Notes under the pieces: generated by a model
Database searches by the model: none
The model's input: the letters and a program-made list of their open reading frames with translations, nothing else
Told to the model about the DNA's origin: nothing
In this document: positions 43,343 to 52,220 of the stretch, one piece after another
Position numbering within the stretch: the stretch's first letter is position 1
Layout of the letters: each line of letters begins with the position of its first letter
Assembly: GCF_009741375.1 (NCBI RefSeq)
Contig: NZ_WOWP01000013.1
Location: forward strand, 124,001 to 188,000
DNA from: Flavobacterium rakeshii
Lineage (GTDB): Bacteria; Bacteroidota; Bacteroidia; Flavobacteriales; Flavobacteriaceae
Length of the DNA stretch: 64,000 nucleotides
Direction: 5' to 3'
Position numbers and translations under genes: made by a program

Positions 43343-45562
43343 ATGGTATATAAAATAGTACTTATACTCGCTTTATTGTTTCCGCTCAAATCGGTTTGTC
43401 AGCAAACCGATGATGATGAAATACATGTCCTTTTAAAAAACCTGCATTATGGTGAAGATAATGAAGAGAAGGCTCATAATTTACTGAAGGCAGTAAAGTA
43501 TTATCTAAACAAAGAAAACTCTACAAAAGCCGACATAGACAGCGCAGCTTTACTTAATAGTGAAGCTATGCATATTAGCAGGGAACTGGACCTAAAAAAC
43601 AGTATAGCCCAAAGTATGTTGTTTGATAGCGAAATTACAATTACAAAAGGAGATACCGTTAAAGGAAACGAATTAAAAAACAAAGCACTTAGTTTCACTA
43701 AAAAACACAATCTCAATAAAGAAGCCGGAAGCATTTATGCCTCACTTGGCTATTTTGCTGCAAATACTGGTGATCCTAATAAAATTAAACATTTCATTAA
43801 TGCTGCATCATCATACAAACAGGCTGGCGATTTTCACAATGAGGCAGAAATGTATTGTGAGTTATCTATTCTGTTTAATAGTATGGATAAACCGGCAACA
43901 TCTATAAAATATGCCTTACAGGCTATTGAAATCAAAAAGAAACTAAAGGACAGTAATCTCTATCAGGAATATACAATACTTGGTATGGACTACAGGGTTC
44001 AGGGGAATTATGAAGATGCATTATCTTATGCTCTTAAGGCCGAAAAAACCATGGATAATATGGAAATTAACGGTTTGTGGGTAAGTCTTTTATATGACCT
44101 TTTAGGGACTATATATTCTGAACTTAATTTTTATGATAAATCGGTTGAATACTATAAAAAAGCTATAGCCGTATCAAAAGAAAGTAATGATACCGAAGGG
44201 GTAACTGCCATAACAATAAACACTGCCAGAAGCCTGTATCACAGAGGTAAAATTACAGAAGCTCTTGAAGTACTGGACAGTGGTTTTAAATTTTACCACA
44301 GTACTGATTGTGATGTGGAGTACCCTTCATTATACATATTGATATACTGTAAATTAAAGCAGTATAATAAAGCCAAACCGTACTATGAACAACTGATAAA
44401 ATGCAGTAATAAAGTTAGTGAAAGAGCCCATATAGAGCAGGAAAAAATGTACTATGCCATAATAAGTTATTTAACTCAAACCGGACAGGCAGATAAAACT
44501 TATACATACATTAACAAATTAAAAGAACTGGCAAAAGTACATAATGATTTGTTTAACCTATCTCAACTGGAACGTGCCCATTTTGAGTCAGATTCTGCTA
44601 CGGGCAATTATTTAGGAGCTATAGAACATCTTAAAAATCAAAAAAAGCTGGACGATTCCCTTTTCAATATAAACAGTACTAAGCAGTTTGCCGACTTACA
44701 ATTGAAATATGAAACGGAAAAAAAAGATAAAAACATCAAACTCCTAACACAGCAAAGTCAGCTTCAGCAAACAAAACTGGAGCATGAAATGGTAATACGC
44801 TACATTTTTATCGCCAGCCTGGCTATATCGTTTATTATTTTAGGACTATTATACAGCAGGTATTGTATTAAAAGAAAAAGCAATGCCGTGCTTGAGGCCA
44901 AACAGGAAGAGATAAACCGCAAAAACAAGAAACTTCAAAATCTTGTTGAGGAAAAAGAATGGCTTTTAAAGGAAATACATCACAGGGTTAAAAATAACCT
45001 GCAAATTGTTATCAGCCTGCTAAACACACAGTCGGCCTATCTTGAAAATGAAGATGCCCTGCTGGCAATACAAAACAGTCAGCATAGAATGCATGCCATG
45101 TCCCTTATCCACCAAAAGTTATATCAAACAGATAACCTTTCCAGTATTAACATCTCGTGGTACATACAGGAACTGGCCAGTTATCTTAAAGACAGTTTTG
45201 ATGATGAAAACAAAATACGATTTGAGCTAAACACTCAGTCTGTAGAGCTTGATGTAGCCCAGGCAGTACCCCTTGGTCTCATACTGAATGAAGCCATAAG
45301 TAATGCCATAAAATATGCTTTCCCACAACAAAAGGGAATTATTAGTATTACCTTTAAGGAGACTCAGGAAAACACTTTCCTGTTACAAATTACCGATAAT
45401 GGTATTGGACTACCGGAAGGTTTTGAACCTACAGAGCTGGATTCACTTGGTATGAATCTTATGACCGGACTGGCAGAACAGCTTGACGGAACATTTAATA
45501 TTACAACCAATAACGGTGTAACCATTACAATAACATTTATAAAAAGAGTGGCTGATGTTTAA
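43343..45562 (+). CDS. TPR-containing membrane histidine kinase (HisKA_2 family)
   Basis: ATG 43343 is chosen over the frame opening at 43253 inside DUF1275, because it gives a signal peptide (MVYKIVLILALLFPLKSVCQ). The exported region (~25-470) is a series of TPR-like helix pairs (YKQAGDFHNEAEMYCELSIL, YEDALSYALKAEK, YDKSVEYYKKAIAVSKES). A membrane helix lies near 490-510. The kinase core follows: LKEIHHRVKNNLQIVISLL with the phospho-His near 547, then an ATPase domain with LILNEAISNAIKYAF and ITDNGIGLP. It is probably the sensor for the response regulator that starts five bases later. Confidence 0.9.
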   Translation: MVYKIVLILALLFPLKSVCQQTDDDEIHVLLKNLHYGEDNEEKAHNLLKAVKYYLNKENSTKADIDSAALLNSEAMHISRELDLKNSIAQSMLFDSEITITKGDTVKGNELKNKALSFTKKHNLNKEAGSIYASLGYFAANTGDPNKIKHFINAASSYKQAGDFHNEAEMYCELSILFNSMDKPATSIKYALQAIEIKKKLKDSNLYQEYTILGMDYRVQGNYEDALSYALKAEKTMDNMEINGLWVSLLYDLLGTIYSELNFYDKSVEYYKKAIAVSKESNDTEGVTAITINTARSLYHRGKITEALEVLDSGFKFYHSTDCDVEYPSLYILIYCKLKQYNKAKPYYEQLIKCSNKVSERAHIEQEKMYYAIISYLTQTGQADKTYTYINKLKELAKVHNDLFNLSQLERAHFESDSATGNYLGAIEHLKNQKKLDDSLFNINSTKQFADLQLKYETEKKDKNIKLLTQQSQLQQTKLEHEMVIRYIFIASLAISFIILGLLYSRYCIKRKSNAVLEAKQEEINRKNKKLQNLVEEKEWLLKEIHHRVKNNLQIVISLLNTQSAYLENEDALLAIQNSQHRMHAMSLIHQKLYQTDNLSSINISWYIQELASYLKDSFDDENKIRFELNTQSVELDVAQAVPLGLILNEAISNAIKYAFPQQKGIISITFKETQENTFLLQITDNGIGLPEGFEPTELDSLGMNLMTGLAEQLDGTFNITTNNGVTITITFIKRVADV

Positions 45563-45567
45563 GCCAT

Positions 45568-46941
45568 ATGACGATGAACACGAAGGAAAAAATACTTATT
45601 GTTGAAGATGAATTTATAGTTGCCAACGACCTTAAAATGATATTAAAAAAAGGCAACTACAATGTGGTGGGAATAGCCTCTTCTGCCGCACAGGCAAGAA
45701 CTATGATTGAGGCAAAAAAGCCCGACTGGGTTCTGCTGGATATAATACTTAAAGGCAATGAAACAGGAATAGACCTTGCCAAAGAACTGGCAGAGGTTAA
45801 AATACCGTTCCTTTTCATATCTGCCAATACCAATCAAAGCATACTGGAGGCTGTAAAAAAAACACAGCCTTATGGCTTTATGGTAAAACCCTTTAGGGAA
45901 AAAGACCTGTTGGTAATGCTGGATATTGCCCGATACAGGTACAGTATTGAGAATCAGGAAGAACTAAAACCTGAGCAGGCAGAACAGGGAACTCCGTTTT
46001 TTGGAGAGATTGTAGGACAAACTCCGGCTATAAAAGAAGTACTTAATAAAGTAAGTATTGTTGCCCCTACAGATACCTCGGTACTTATAACCGGAGAAAG
46101 CGGTACCGGAAAAGAACGTATTGCCCATGCCCTACATAACAACTCCTGCCGAAAAAATAAACCCTTAGTTGTAGTTAACTGTGCTGCTTTACCTTTATCA
46201 CTGGTAGAGTCAGAACTTTTCGGACATGAAAAGGGTGCCTTTACAGGAGCCAACACCATGCGTACCGGTAAGTTTGAACAGGCAAATGGCGGAACACTAT
46301 TTCTGGATGAAATTGGTGAACTTCCGCTTGATGCTCAGGTAAAACTATTACGCGTACTTCAGGAAAAGGAAATTGAACGCATTGGCGGAAACCATACCTT
46401 TAAAGTGGATGTTCGTATTATAGCTGCCACAAATCGTAACCTTGAAAAAGAGGTGGCAGACGGACGCTTTAGGCTCGATTTATATTACAGGCTTAATGTT
46501 TTTCCTATTGAGCTTCCTCCGCTAAAAAACAGGAAAGACGATATCCTGTTACTTGCCAATCATTTTCTTGTAAAATTCAACAAGGCTAACGGTAAAGGCA
46601 TTACAGGATTTAGCAATAAAGCACAACAACAGTTATTACAATACAACTGGCCGGGTAACATTCGTGAGCTGGAACATCTCATTGAGCGTAGTTCACTATT
46701 AGCCACTACCCATGAAATAGACTTTATTGAACTTCCTAAGGAAACCGAAAGCTTTACAGAAACCGCTTCGGGTGAATTACAGTCACTGGAAGATATGGAA
46801 CGTAAACACATCATGCAGGCATTACAGGCAAGTGGCGGAAAAGTATTTGGTCCCGGAGGTGCTGCCGAAATGCTGAAAATCCCTCCTACTACACTCTATT
46901 CAAAAATGAAAAAACTGGGTATACAGCAGGAGCATTACTAA
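45568..46941 (+). CDS. NtrC-type sigma-54-dependent response regulator
   Basis: The 457 residues are ordered as receiver (1-120), AAA+ (~145-385) and a C-terminal helix-turn-helix. The receiver has VEDE near 11-14, the phospho-acceptor Asp in DWVLLDI near 58, and the Lys in MVKPFREKD. The AAA+ domain has Walker A GESGTGKE near 177, the sigma-54 contact loop GAFTGA near 225, and FLDEIGEL. The end (GPGGAAEMLKIPPTTLYSKM) is a Fis-like DNA-binding helix pair. It should activate sigma-54 promoters after phosphorylation by the upstream kinase. Confidence 0.93.
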   Translation: MTMNTKEKILIVEDEFIVANDLKMILKKGNYNVVGIASSAAQARTMIEAKKPDWVLLDIILKGNETGIDLAKELAEVKIPFLFISANTNQSILEAVKKTQPYGFMVKPFREKDLLVMLDIARYRYSIENQEELKPEQAEQGTPFFGEIVGQTPAIKEVLNKVSIVAPTDTSVLITGESGTGKERIAHALHNNSCRKNKPLVVVNCAALPLSLVESELFGHEKGAFTGANTMRTGKFEQANGGTLFLDEIGELPLDAQVKLLRVLQEKEIERIGGNHTFKVDVRIIAATNRNLEKEVADGRFRLDLYYRLNVFPIELPPLKNRKDDILLLANHFLVKFNKANGKGITGFSNKAQQQLLQYNWPGNIRELEHLIERSSLLATTHEIDFIELPKETESFTETASGELQSLEDMERKHIMQALQASGGKVFGPGGAAEMLKIPPTTLYSKMKKLGIQQEHY

Positions 46942-46960
46942 CCTTTAAAAAAAAATAATC

Positions 46961-47260
46961 ATGACAAATATTAAACTGGAACTGGACGATAAAAAACACG
47001 GAGCCTTTTACCTTCATGAAGACGGTAAAAAAATGGGTGAAATGGTAATAAGCGTCCGTGATAACAAATTAACAGTATATCATACCGAGGTAGACCCCGC
47101 AGCTGCAGGCAAAGGTTTTGCCGGATTACTACTGGCAGATATGGTAAAATATGTAAGAGACAATAACCTTATGGTTGTGCCACTGTGCCCTTATGTGCAC
47201 GGGCAGTTTAAAAGACATCCCGATACTTATCAGGATATATGGTTTAAGGAAAATAAGTAA
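46961..47260 (+). CDS. Small GNAT-fold acetyltransferase (YjdJ-like)
   Basis: The 99-residue protein matches the short GNAT group. TVYHTEVDPAAAGKGFAGLL (~45-64) contains the acetyl-CoA pyrophosphate loop (GKGFAG), and VVPLCPYVHGQFKRHPDTY (~74-92) is the characteristic end. These small proteins lack the N-terminal part of full GNATs, and their substrates are generally unknown. It lies between the two sigma-54 activators, 19 bases after the first. Confidence 0.82.
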   Translation: MTNIKLELDDKKHGAFYLHEDGKKMGEMVISVRDNKLTVYHTEVDPAAAGKGFAGLLLADMVKYVRDNNLMVVPLCPYVHGQFKRHPDTYQDIWFKENK

Positions 47261-47312
47261 TACAAACTAACCCTGTAATTACTTATTTTTACATTACAAA
47301 CGGTTTACCACT

Positions 47313-48872
47313 ATGACCCACAGCCCCGAAAATAACGAGATTCTGAAAAGAATCATGCAACGTGAGCAGGAACAGTTGCTTTTGCAGTCTATATGCGAAA
47401 GCCTTGCTATGACCGAAAACAGGGCCGAGTTTCATCGGGTAGTAAACAGTGAGCTAAAATCAAAACTGGAGTTTGAACATTTCTGTATATTTCTGTATCA
47501 GGAAGCTAAAGAAGGATATGTTCTTTTTTACAGTAGTGAAAGTTCAAAATCGCTTCAGTTTAAAGATGAAGTAATTAAAACCGATTTTTTTGACAGGGTT
47601 TTAAATTCTCCCGATCCCGTATTAATCCCAAAACCGGAAATAATTAAAACAGGGTTACAATATATTGTTGGCGAAGGTTATAAAAACACTATCAAAAAAA
47701 CATTGTTTTGTAACGTCCCTTCAAAAAGATTTCAGGCTGTTTTATGCCTGGGTTACAGTAAAGACGGCAAACCCGAGCGGGAAGATTTAAGACTTGTAAG
47801 ACAACTTTGCAGTCAGCTTAATATAACCCTGACCAATATTCTTTTACTGGAAAAATATATTCCTCTTCATGGTCAAAGCAATCAGGTCACACAAGATGAA
47901 AAAATCCACATCCCGGCTCATGATATGGGCATAGTGGGCAGTAGTGAACCCATGCAGCAGGTGCGTAACCTTATAAGTATGGTTAGCGAAAGTGATACCG
48001 GAGTTATTATACTGGGCGAAAGCGGTACAGGTAAAGAACTCGTGGCAAAGGCCATACACGAAAATTCGGGCAGAAAAAATAAAAAGCTTATCAAAATAAA
48101 CTGTGCTGCCATCCCCGAAAATTTATTGGAAAGCGAACTGTTTGGTCATGAAAAAGGCAGTTTTACAGGTGCTGTTTCTCAAAAAAAAGGAAAATTTGAA
48201 ATGGCTCATAACGGTACTCTTTTTCTTGATGAGATAGGGGAATTACCTATAGAACTACAGGTAAAACTGTTGAGGGCGTTACAGGAAAAAGAAATTGAAC
48301 GTATAGGCGGACATAAAACCATAGCGGTAAATGTGCGTATAATTGCTGCTACAAACAGGGATTTACAACAAGAAATCACGAAAGGAAATTTTAGAGCCGA
48401 CCTTTATTACAGGCTTAATATTTTCCCTATTTATATTCCTTCCCTAAAAGAACGGATTGAAGATGTAAAAGGCTTAGCTCAGTTTTTTGTACAACGCTTT
48501 TGTGTAAAGAACAAACAAAAGATAAAAACCATATCGGCAAAGGCAATGCGAACCCTTGAAATGCATAACTGGCCGGGTAATGTGCGCGAACTGGAACATG
48601 CCATAGAACGTGCCGTACTTTTATCTCCTGAAAAAACAATTAAGGAAATAGCCGTATCATCTTATAATGATAAAACATATACTACTGCCGATAATACTGT
48701 TATAAAATCATGGCGTGAGTTTGAAAAAGACTATCTGCTTAGTGTACTTAAATTTTGTAACGGACGTATATCGGGCGATAATGGTGCTGCTGCCCTGCTC
48801 GATCTTCCTCCTACTACCTTAAAATCAAGAATGGAAAGGCTGGGAATCAAAAAAAGACATTATCTCTCTTAA
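47313..48872 (+). CDS. Sigma-54 activator with N-terminal GAF-like domain
   Basis: The 519-residue regulator has an N-terminal GAF-like sensor (~20-185; FCIFLYQEAKEGYVLFYSSE, CLGYSKDGKPEREDLRLVRQ). The AAA+ domain follows, with GESGTGKE near 235, GSFTGA near 285 and FLDEIGEL. The C-terminal Fis-type helix-turn-helix ends with DNGAAALLDLPPTTLKSRM. Lacking a receiver, it would respond to a small ligand instead of phosphorylation. Its DNA-binding end is similar to that of the response regulator, so the two could bind the same palindrome. It closes the six-gene unit. Confidence 0.92.
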   Translation: MTHSPENNEILKRIMQREQEQLLLQSICESLAMTENRAEFHRVVNSELKSKLEFEHFCIFLYQEAKEGYVLFYSSESSKSLQFKDEVIKTDFFDRVLNSPDPVLIPKPEIIKTGLQYIVGEGYKNTIKKTLFCNVPSKRFQAVLCLGYSKDGKPEREDLRLVRQLCSQLNITLTNILLLEKYIPLHGQSNQVTQDEKIHIPAHDMGIVGSSEPMQQVRNLISMVSESDTGVIILGESGTGKELVAKAIHENSGRKNKKLIKINCAAIPENLLESELFGHEKGSFTGAVSQKKGKFEMAHNGTLFLDEIGELPIELQVKLLRALQEKEIERIGGHKTIAVNVRIIAATNRDLQQEITKGNFRADLYYRLNIFPIYIPSLKERIEDVKGLAQFFVQRFCVKNKQKIKTISAKAMRTLEMHNWPGNVRELEHAIERAVLLSPEKTIKEIAVSSYNDKTYTTADNTVIKSWREFEKDYLLSVLKFCNGRISGDNGAAALLDLPPTTLKSRMERLGIKKRHYLS

Positions 48873-48922
48873 CTAAACAATTCGTTTTCAACGTTATAGT
48901 TACTAAGCCCTTAGGTAATTTC

Positions 48923-49005
48923 ACGAAATATCGTAAAGGGCAAATCATTAAAAACACGTAAACAACTATAAAACAACACATTACCTAAAGAGGAATATTG
49001 TTTGA
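48923..49005 (+). promoter_or_regulatory. Candidate sigma-54 promoter with upstream palindrome, for the 49044 hydrolase
   Basis: ACGAAATATCGT (48923-48934) lies 63.5 bases, centre to GG, before AGGAATATTGTTTGA (48991-49005). Only GG and TTG of the sigma-54 consensus are kept (GG-N10-GA), so the core promoter is weak. The geometry is nevertheless the same as at 42.1 and 51.9 kb. Confidence 0.45.
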
Positions 49006-49043
49006 AAAACATAATATATCATTTAACTTAAAAATCATATATT

Positions 49044-50039
49044 ATGAAAAGTGAACTTACAACCGAAAAAGAAATTCCTGCTTTCTCGCAGGATCCTGCT
49101 ATTTCTACAGCAACAAAAGAATTCCTAAAAGTGCTTAACTCCGGCGGTGTACCGTTAGAAACTCTTTCACCTGGAGAAGCCCGCAAAGTATTGGTAAATG
49201 CACAGGCAGGAGTACCTGTAGATTATTCGGGTATTGAAGAATCTGAAAAAACAATAACTCAGGATGGTTATACCATTACCCTAAACATAGTAAAGCCGGA
49301 AGGAGCTACACAAAAACTACCTGCTTTTGTATTTATACATGGTGGCGGATGGGTGCTGGGCGATTACCCTACACATAAAAGAATGGTAAGAGACCTTGTA
49401 GTACTTAGTGGTACTGCAGGTGTATTTGTAAACTATACTCCGTCTCCCGAAGCACAATACCCACAGGCTACAGAAGAAATTTATGCAGCTGTTAAATGGG
49501 TAGCCGAAAACGGTAACGAAATCAACGTAGACGGTTCTAAACTGGCAATAGTGGGTAACAGCGTGGGAGGTAATATGACAGCTGTAACTGCTATAAAAGC
49601 AATACAGAATAACGGACCAAAACTTACCAACCTTATTATGTTCTGGCCTATTGTAGCTGCTGATTTTGAAACCTCAACCTACCAAAGGTTTGGTGAAAAC
49701 CGTTTCCTTACTACTCCGTTAATGAAATGGATGTACGACCACTATACAAAAGATCTTAATCAAAGGGAAGAAATATATGCTTCACCTCTTAACACACCTG
49801 CCGATATTCTTAAACACTTCCCTCCTACATTTATCCCTGTAGCCGAAGCAGATGTTTTAAGAGAAGAAGGCGAAGCTTTTGGCCGTAAACTGGATGAAGC
49901 CGGTGTAGAGGTAACCACAATCCGTTATAACGGAATGATACACGATTTTGGTTTATTAAATGCCCTGGCAGATATACCTCAAACCAAAGCACTTTTCAGA
50001 CAGGCTGCCGCCGAACTTAAAAAATATCTTTTCGCATAA
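49044..50039 (+). CDS. Alpha/beta hydrolase (HSL-like esterase), apparently cytoplasmic
   Basis: The 331-residue protein has no signal peptide. The oxyanion motif HGGGW is near 99, the nucleophile is in VGNSVGG near 171-173, the Asp is probably in VAEADVLREEG near 273, and the His is in GMIHDFGLL near 300. It is a clear paralogue of the lipoprotein hydrolase at 56648, sharing GDYPTHKRMVRDLVVLSG and VNYTPSPEA. One copy acts inside the cell and the other outside. The substrate is unknown. It follows the sigma-54 activator and a matching palindrome. Confidence 0.88.
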   Translation: MKSELTTEKEIPAFSQDPAISTATKEFLKVLNSGGVPLETLSPGEARKVLVNAQAGVPVDYSGIEESEKTITQDGYTITLNIVKPEGATQKLPAFVFIHGGGWVLGDYPTHKRMVRDLVVLSGTAGVFVNYTPSPEAQYPQATEEIYAAVKWVAENGNEINVDGSKLAIVGNSVGGNMTAVTAIKAIQNNGPKLTNLIMFWPIVAADFETSTYQRFGENRFLTTPLMKWMYDHYTKDLNQREEIYASPLNTPADILKHFPPTFIPVAEADVLREEGEAFGRKLDEAGVEVTTIRYNGMIHDFGLLNALADIPQTKALFRQAAAELKKYLFA

Positions 50040-50125
50040 AGAACGATTTATATATTGCCATCTCGGGCTATTACTTCAAAATTTATGACTAATTTCATCT
50101 CAAAATAATCTACATAATTTTTAAT

Positions 50126-50162
50126 GCCCGCAGTATTACTGTTGCGGGCTTCTTTTTTTATA
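50126..50162 (+). terminator. Hairpin with T run directly before the next start codon
   Basis: GCCCGCA (50126-50132) pairs with TGCGGGC (50143-50149), followed by TTCTTTTTTT. The next ATG is at 50165, so the hairpin terminates the hydrolase transcript and may also attenuate the following gene. Confidence 0.85.
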
Positions 50163-50164
50163 TC

Positions 50165-50479
50165 ATGAATACATCACAACCATCTTTTGATACAGTAACC
50201 GAAGCCCTTTCATGGCTTAATACACAGGGATTTAATTATAATTTTAATCTCGACGAAAACTGCATACGCTTTAACAACAACAGTCAGTCCATGTCTCCTG
50301 AAGAGTTTACCATTGAGCATGTTTTCCGCTTTGAGGGTGAAACAGATCCGGGTGATGAAGACATCGTTTATGGTATATCATCCGACAAACACGGTATTAA
50401 AGGGGTTCTTACAAGCGCCTTTGGTATCTATGCCGACTCCCTTTCAACCGAGATGATTAAAAAACTGTCTGTACACTAA
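50165..50479 (+). CDS. Small conserved protein of unknown function
   Basis: The 104-residue, acidic, soluble protein begins with TVTEALSWLNTQGFNYNFNL and has SMSPEEFTIEHVFRFEGETD and GIKGVLTSAFGIYAD. I recall this small family from Flavobacteria, sometimes labelled phosphoribosylpyrophosphate synthetase without justification; it is far too short and lacks PRPP motifs. The start lies only a few bases after a terminator T run, and no promoter is evident between them, so expression may depend on read-through or on a start inside the hairpin. Confidence 0.6.
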   Translation: MNTSQPSFDTVTEALSWLNTQGFNYNFNLDENCIRFNNNSQSMSPEEFTIEHVFRFEGETDPGDEDIVYGISSDKHGIKGVLTSAFGIYADSLSTEMIKKLSVH

Positions 50480-50515
50480 TATCATTTTTAACTTCTTATT
50501 GCATCCTCTTTAGCT

Positions 50516-51685
50516 ATGAGTACCTCAAAACAACTCTCAACCGTTCAAATACTTATAATGGCTATTACAGCCGGAGTATGTGTTGCCAATATTTATTATT
50601 GCCAGCCTATACTTAATGAAATTGCCAAATCTCTTAACCTCAATGGGGATGATGTGGGTATTATCGCTCCGTTATCACAGGCTGGCTATGGTATCGGCTT
50701 ACTTTTTCTTACCCCACTGGGTGATAAAGTAGACCGTAAAAAACTTATACTCTACCTACAGCTTTTACTTATAGCATCGTTAATAGGCATGTCACTGTCT
50801 ATGGGGCTTTTAAGCCTGTATGCTGCCAGTTTGGCTTTAGGGTTATTTGCTGTTACAGCACAGGTTATACTACCTATGGCTGCCAGTTTAGTTACCGAAA
50901 ACCGTGGTAAGGTAGTAGGTGTTATATTTACAGGCATATTGGTAGGTATATTAACCGCCAGGGTATTTAGCGGTTTTATTACCGAATGGTTTAGCTGGAA
51001 GTATGTTTACTTTATTTCTGCAGGAATGGTAGGTATAACTACTATATTAATGCAAACCGATTTCCCTTCTGTTGAAGATCGTTTTGAAGGTTCGTACCTT
51101 AAGCTACTCTCATCGGTTATACATCAGTTAAAACGTTTCCATACCCTAAGGATGGCTGCACTTTTAGGTGCATTGGTATTTGGTACATTAAGTTCGTTTT
51201 GGGTAACACTCACTTTTTATCTAAGTGGTGAACCTTTTAACTATCCTGCTGATATTATAGGTTTGTTTGGACTGCTAGCTGCCGGTGGTGCATTAATGGC
51301 TCCACTGGTAGGGAAAATATCTGATAAAAGCGAAAGCCCGAGAAAAGTGTATATTTTCTCATTGGTACTTATCATGCTGAGTATTGTATTACTGTTTGTT
51401 TTCCCGCAATCAAATATAGCACTTATACTAACGGTGCTTTTAATTGATGTGGGGGTTCAGGCAATACAAACTACAAACATAGCCCTTATATACACACTGG
51501 ATACCCAAGCCAACAGCAGGATTAATACCGTTTATATGACATCGTTTTTTATAGGTGGTTCAGTTGGCGCTTTTGCCGGTATACTTGCATGGAAACATGG
51601 AGGTTGGAATATGGTTTTACTACAAATGGCCGTTTTTACAGCAATAGCATTTTTTGTCTCTCTAAGAATTTCAAAAAATAAATAG
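50516..51685 (+). CDS. Major facilitator superfamily transporter
   Basis: This 389-residue, 12-helix inner-membrane protein has ANIYYCQPILNEIAKSL near the start and the loop 2-3 motif LGDKVDRKKLI near 70, as in the YnfM/AraJ-type MFS exporters. Helix 5 contains the GILVGILTARVFSG-type exporter segment. It follows the small gene by 36 bases, probably on the same transcript, and has a strong terminator. The substrate is unknown. Confidence 0.86.
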   Translation: MSTSKQLSTVQILIMAITAGVCVANIYYCQPILNEIAKSLNLNGDDVGIIAPLSQAGYGIGLLFLTPLGDKVDRKKLILYLQLLLIASLIGMSLSMGLLSLYAASLALGLFAVTAQVILPMAASLVTENRGKVVGVIFTGILVGILTARVFSGFITEWFSWKYVYFISAGMVGITTILMQTDFPSVEDRFEGSYLKLLSSVIHQLKRFHTLRMAALLGALVFGTLSSFWVTLTFYLSGEPFNYPADIIGLFGLLAAGGALMAPLVGKISDKSESPRKVYIFSLVLIMLSIVLLFVFPQSNIALILTVLLIDVGVQAIQTTNIALIYTLDTQANSRINTVYMTSFFIGGSVGAFAGILAWKHGGWNMVLLQMAVFTAIAFFVSLRISKNK

Positions 51686-51702
51686 CATAATTCTACTTTA
51701 AT

Positions 51703-51733
51703 AAAAAAAAGCGCTGTTAAGCGCTTTTTTTTA
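51703..51733 (+). terminator. Terminator after the MFS gene
   Basis: AAAAAAAAGCGCT pairs with AGCGCTTTTTTTT around a GTTA-type loop. It is a strong, symmetrical terminator. Confidence 0.9.
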
Positions 51734-51839
51734 TGCTCAATTAAGTTTAAAAACTAATAACCAACACTTTAACAGTATTAATTATTAGTTTATATAGTAT
51801 GATTTACTACTTTATTTCGTAGTAAACAGTCTCCAAACC

Positions 51840-51922
51840 ACTATATATCGTCATTTTAAAAACCAACAAACAACACAAATGCCTGTAAAACAGATATTTA
51901 AATAAAATGGCTTCTAATTTGT
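51840..51922 (+). promoter_or_regulatory. Candidate sigma-54 promoter with upstream palindrome, for the isochorismatase unit
   Basis: ACTATATATCGT (51840-51851) has one mismatch to the palindrome at 42037. Its centre is 63.5 bases before the GG of TGGCTTCTAATTTGTTT (51908-51924), a GG-N10-GT arrangement with TGGC and TTG preserved. The predicted start would leave a leader of almost 290 bases. Confidence 0.5.
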
Positions 51923-51924
51923 TT

Positions 51925-52220
51925 TATAGTTATCAGGAATAAGATAAACAGATTCAAATTTTTCTTGTCACAGTTCAATGTACAATGGTTTTTATAATAC
52001 CAAATTTGTAATGTACAGTAACAGAATTAGTTCTGTGTAATAAAACAATTAAACCACCTTAAGTCATGAAAACAGAAATTTACATCAAAACAGGTTTCAA
52101 AACCTAGCTCCTCCACACCTTATTAAAAATCAAAACATTAACCGGTATGCACATACCCGGACAGGGATTGCTATACCAAAACTAAACATTTAATTATCAA
52201 CAATTTTAAACACTTTAACC
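51925..52220 (+). other. Long leader of the isochorismatase unit
   Basis: The stretch holds no gene from the main set. It contains two AATGTACA copies (51977-51984 and 52010-52017) 33 bases apart, a dyad ACAGAA-TTAG-TTCTGT (52021-52036), and a 13-codon frame MKTEIYIKTGFKT (52066-52107). These could be regulator sites and a leader peptide; none is proven. Confidence 0.4.
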
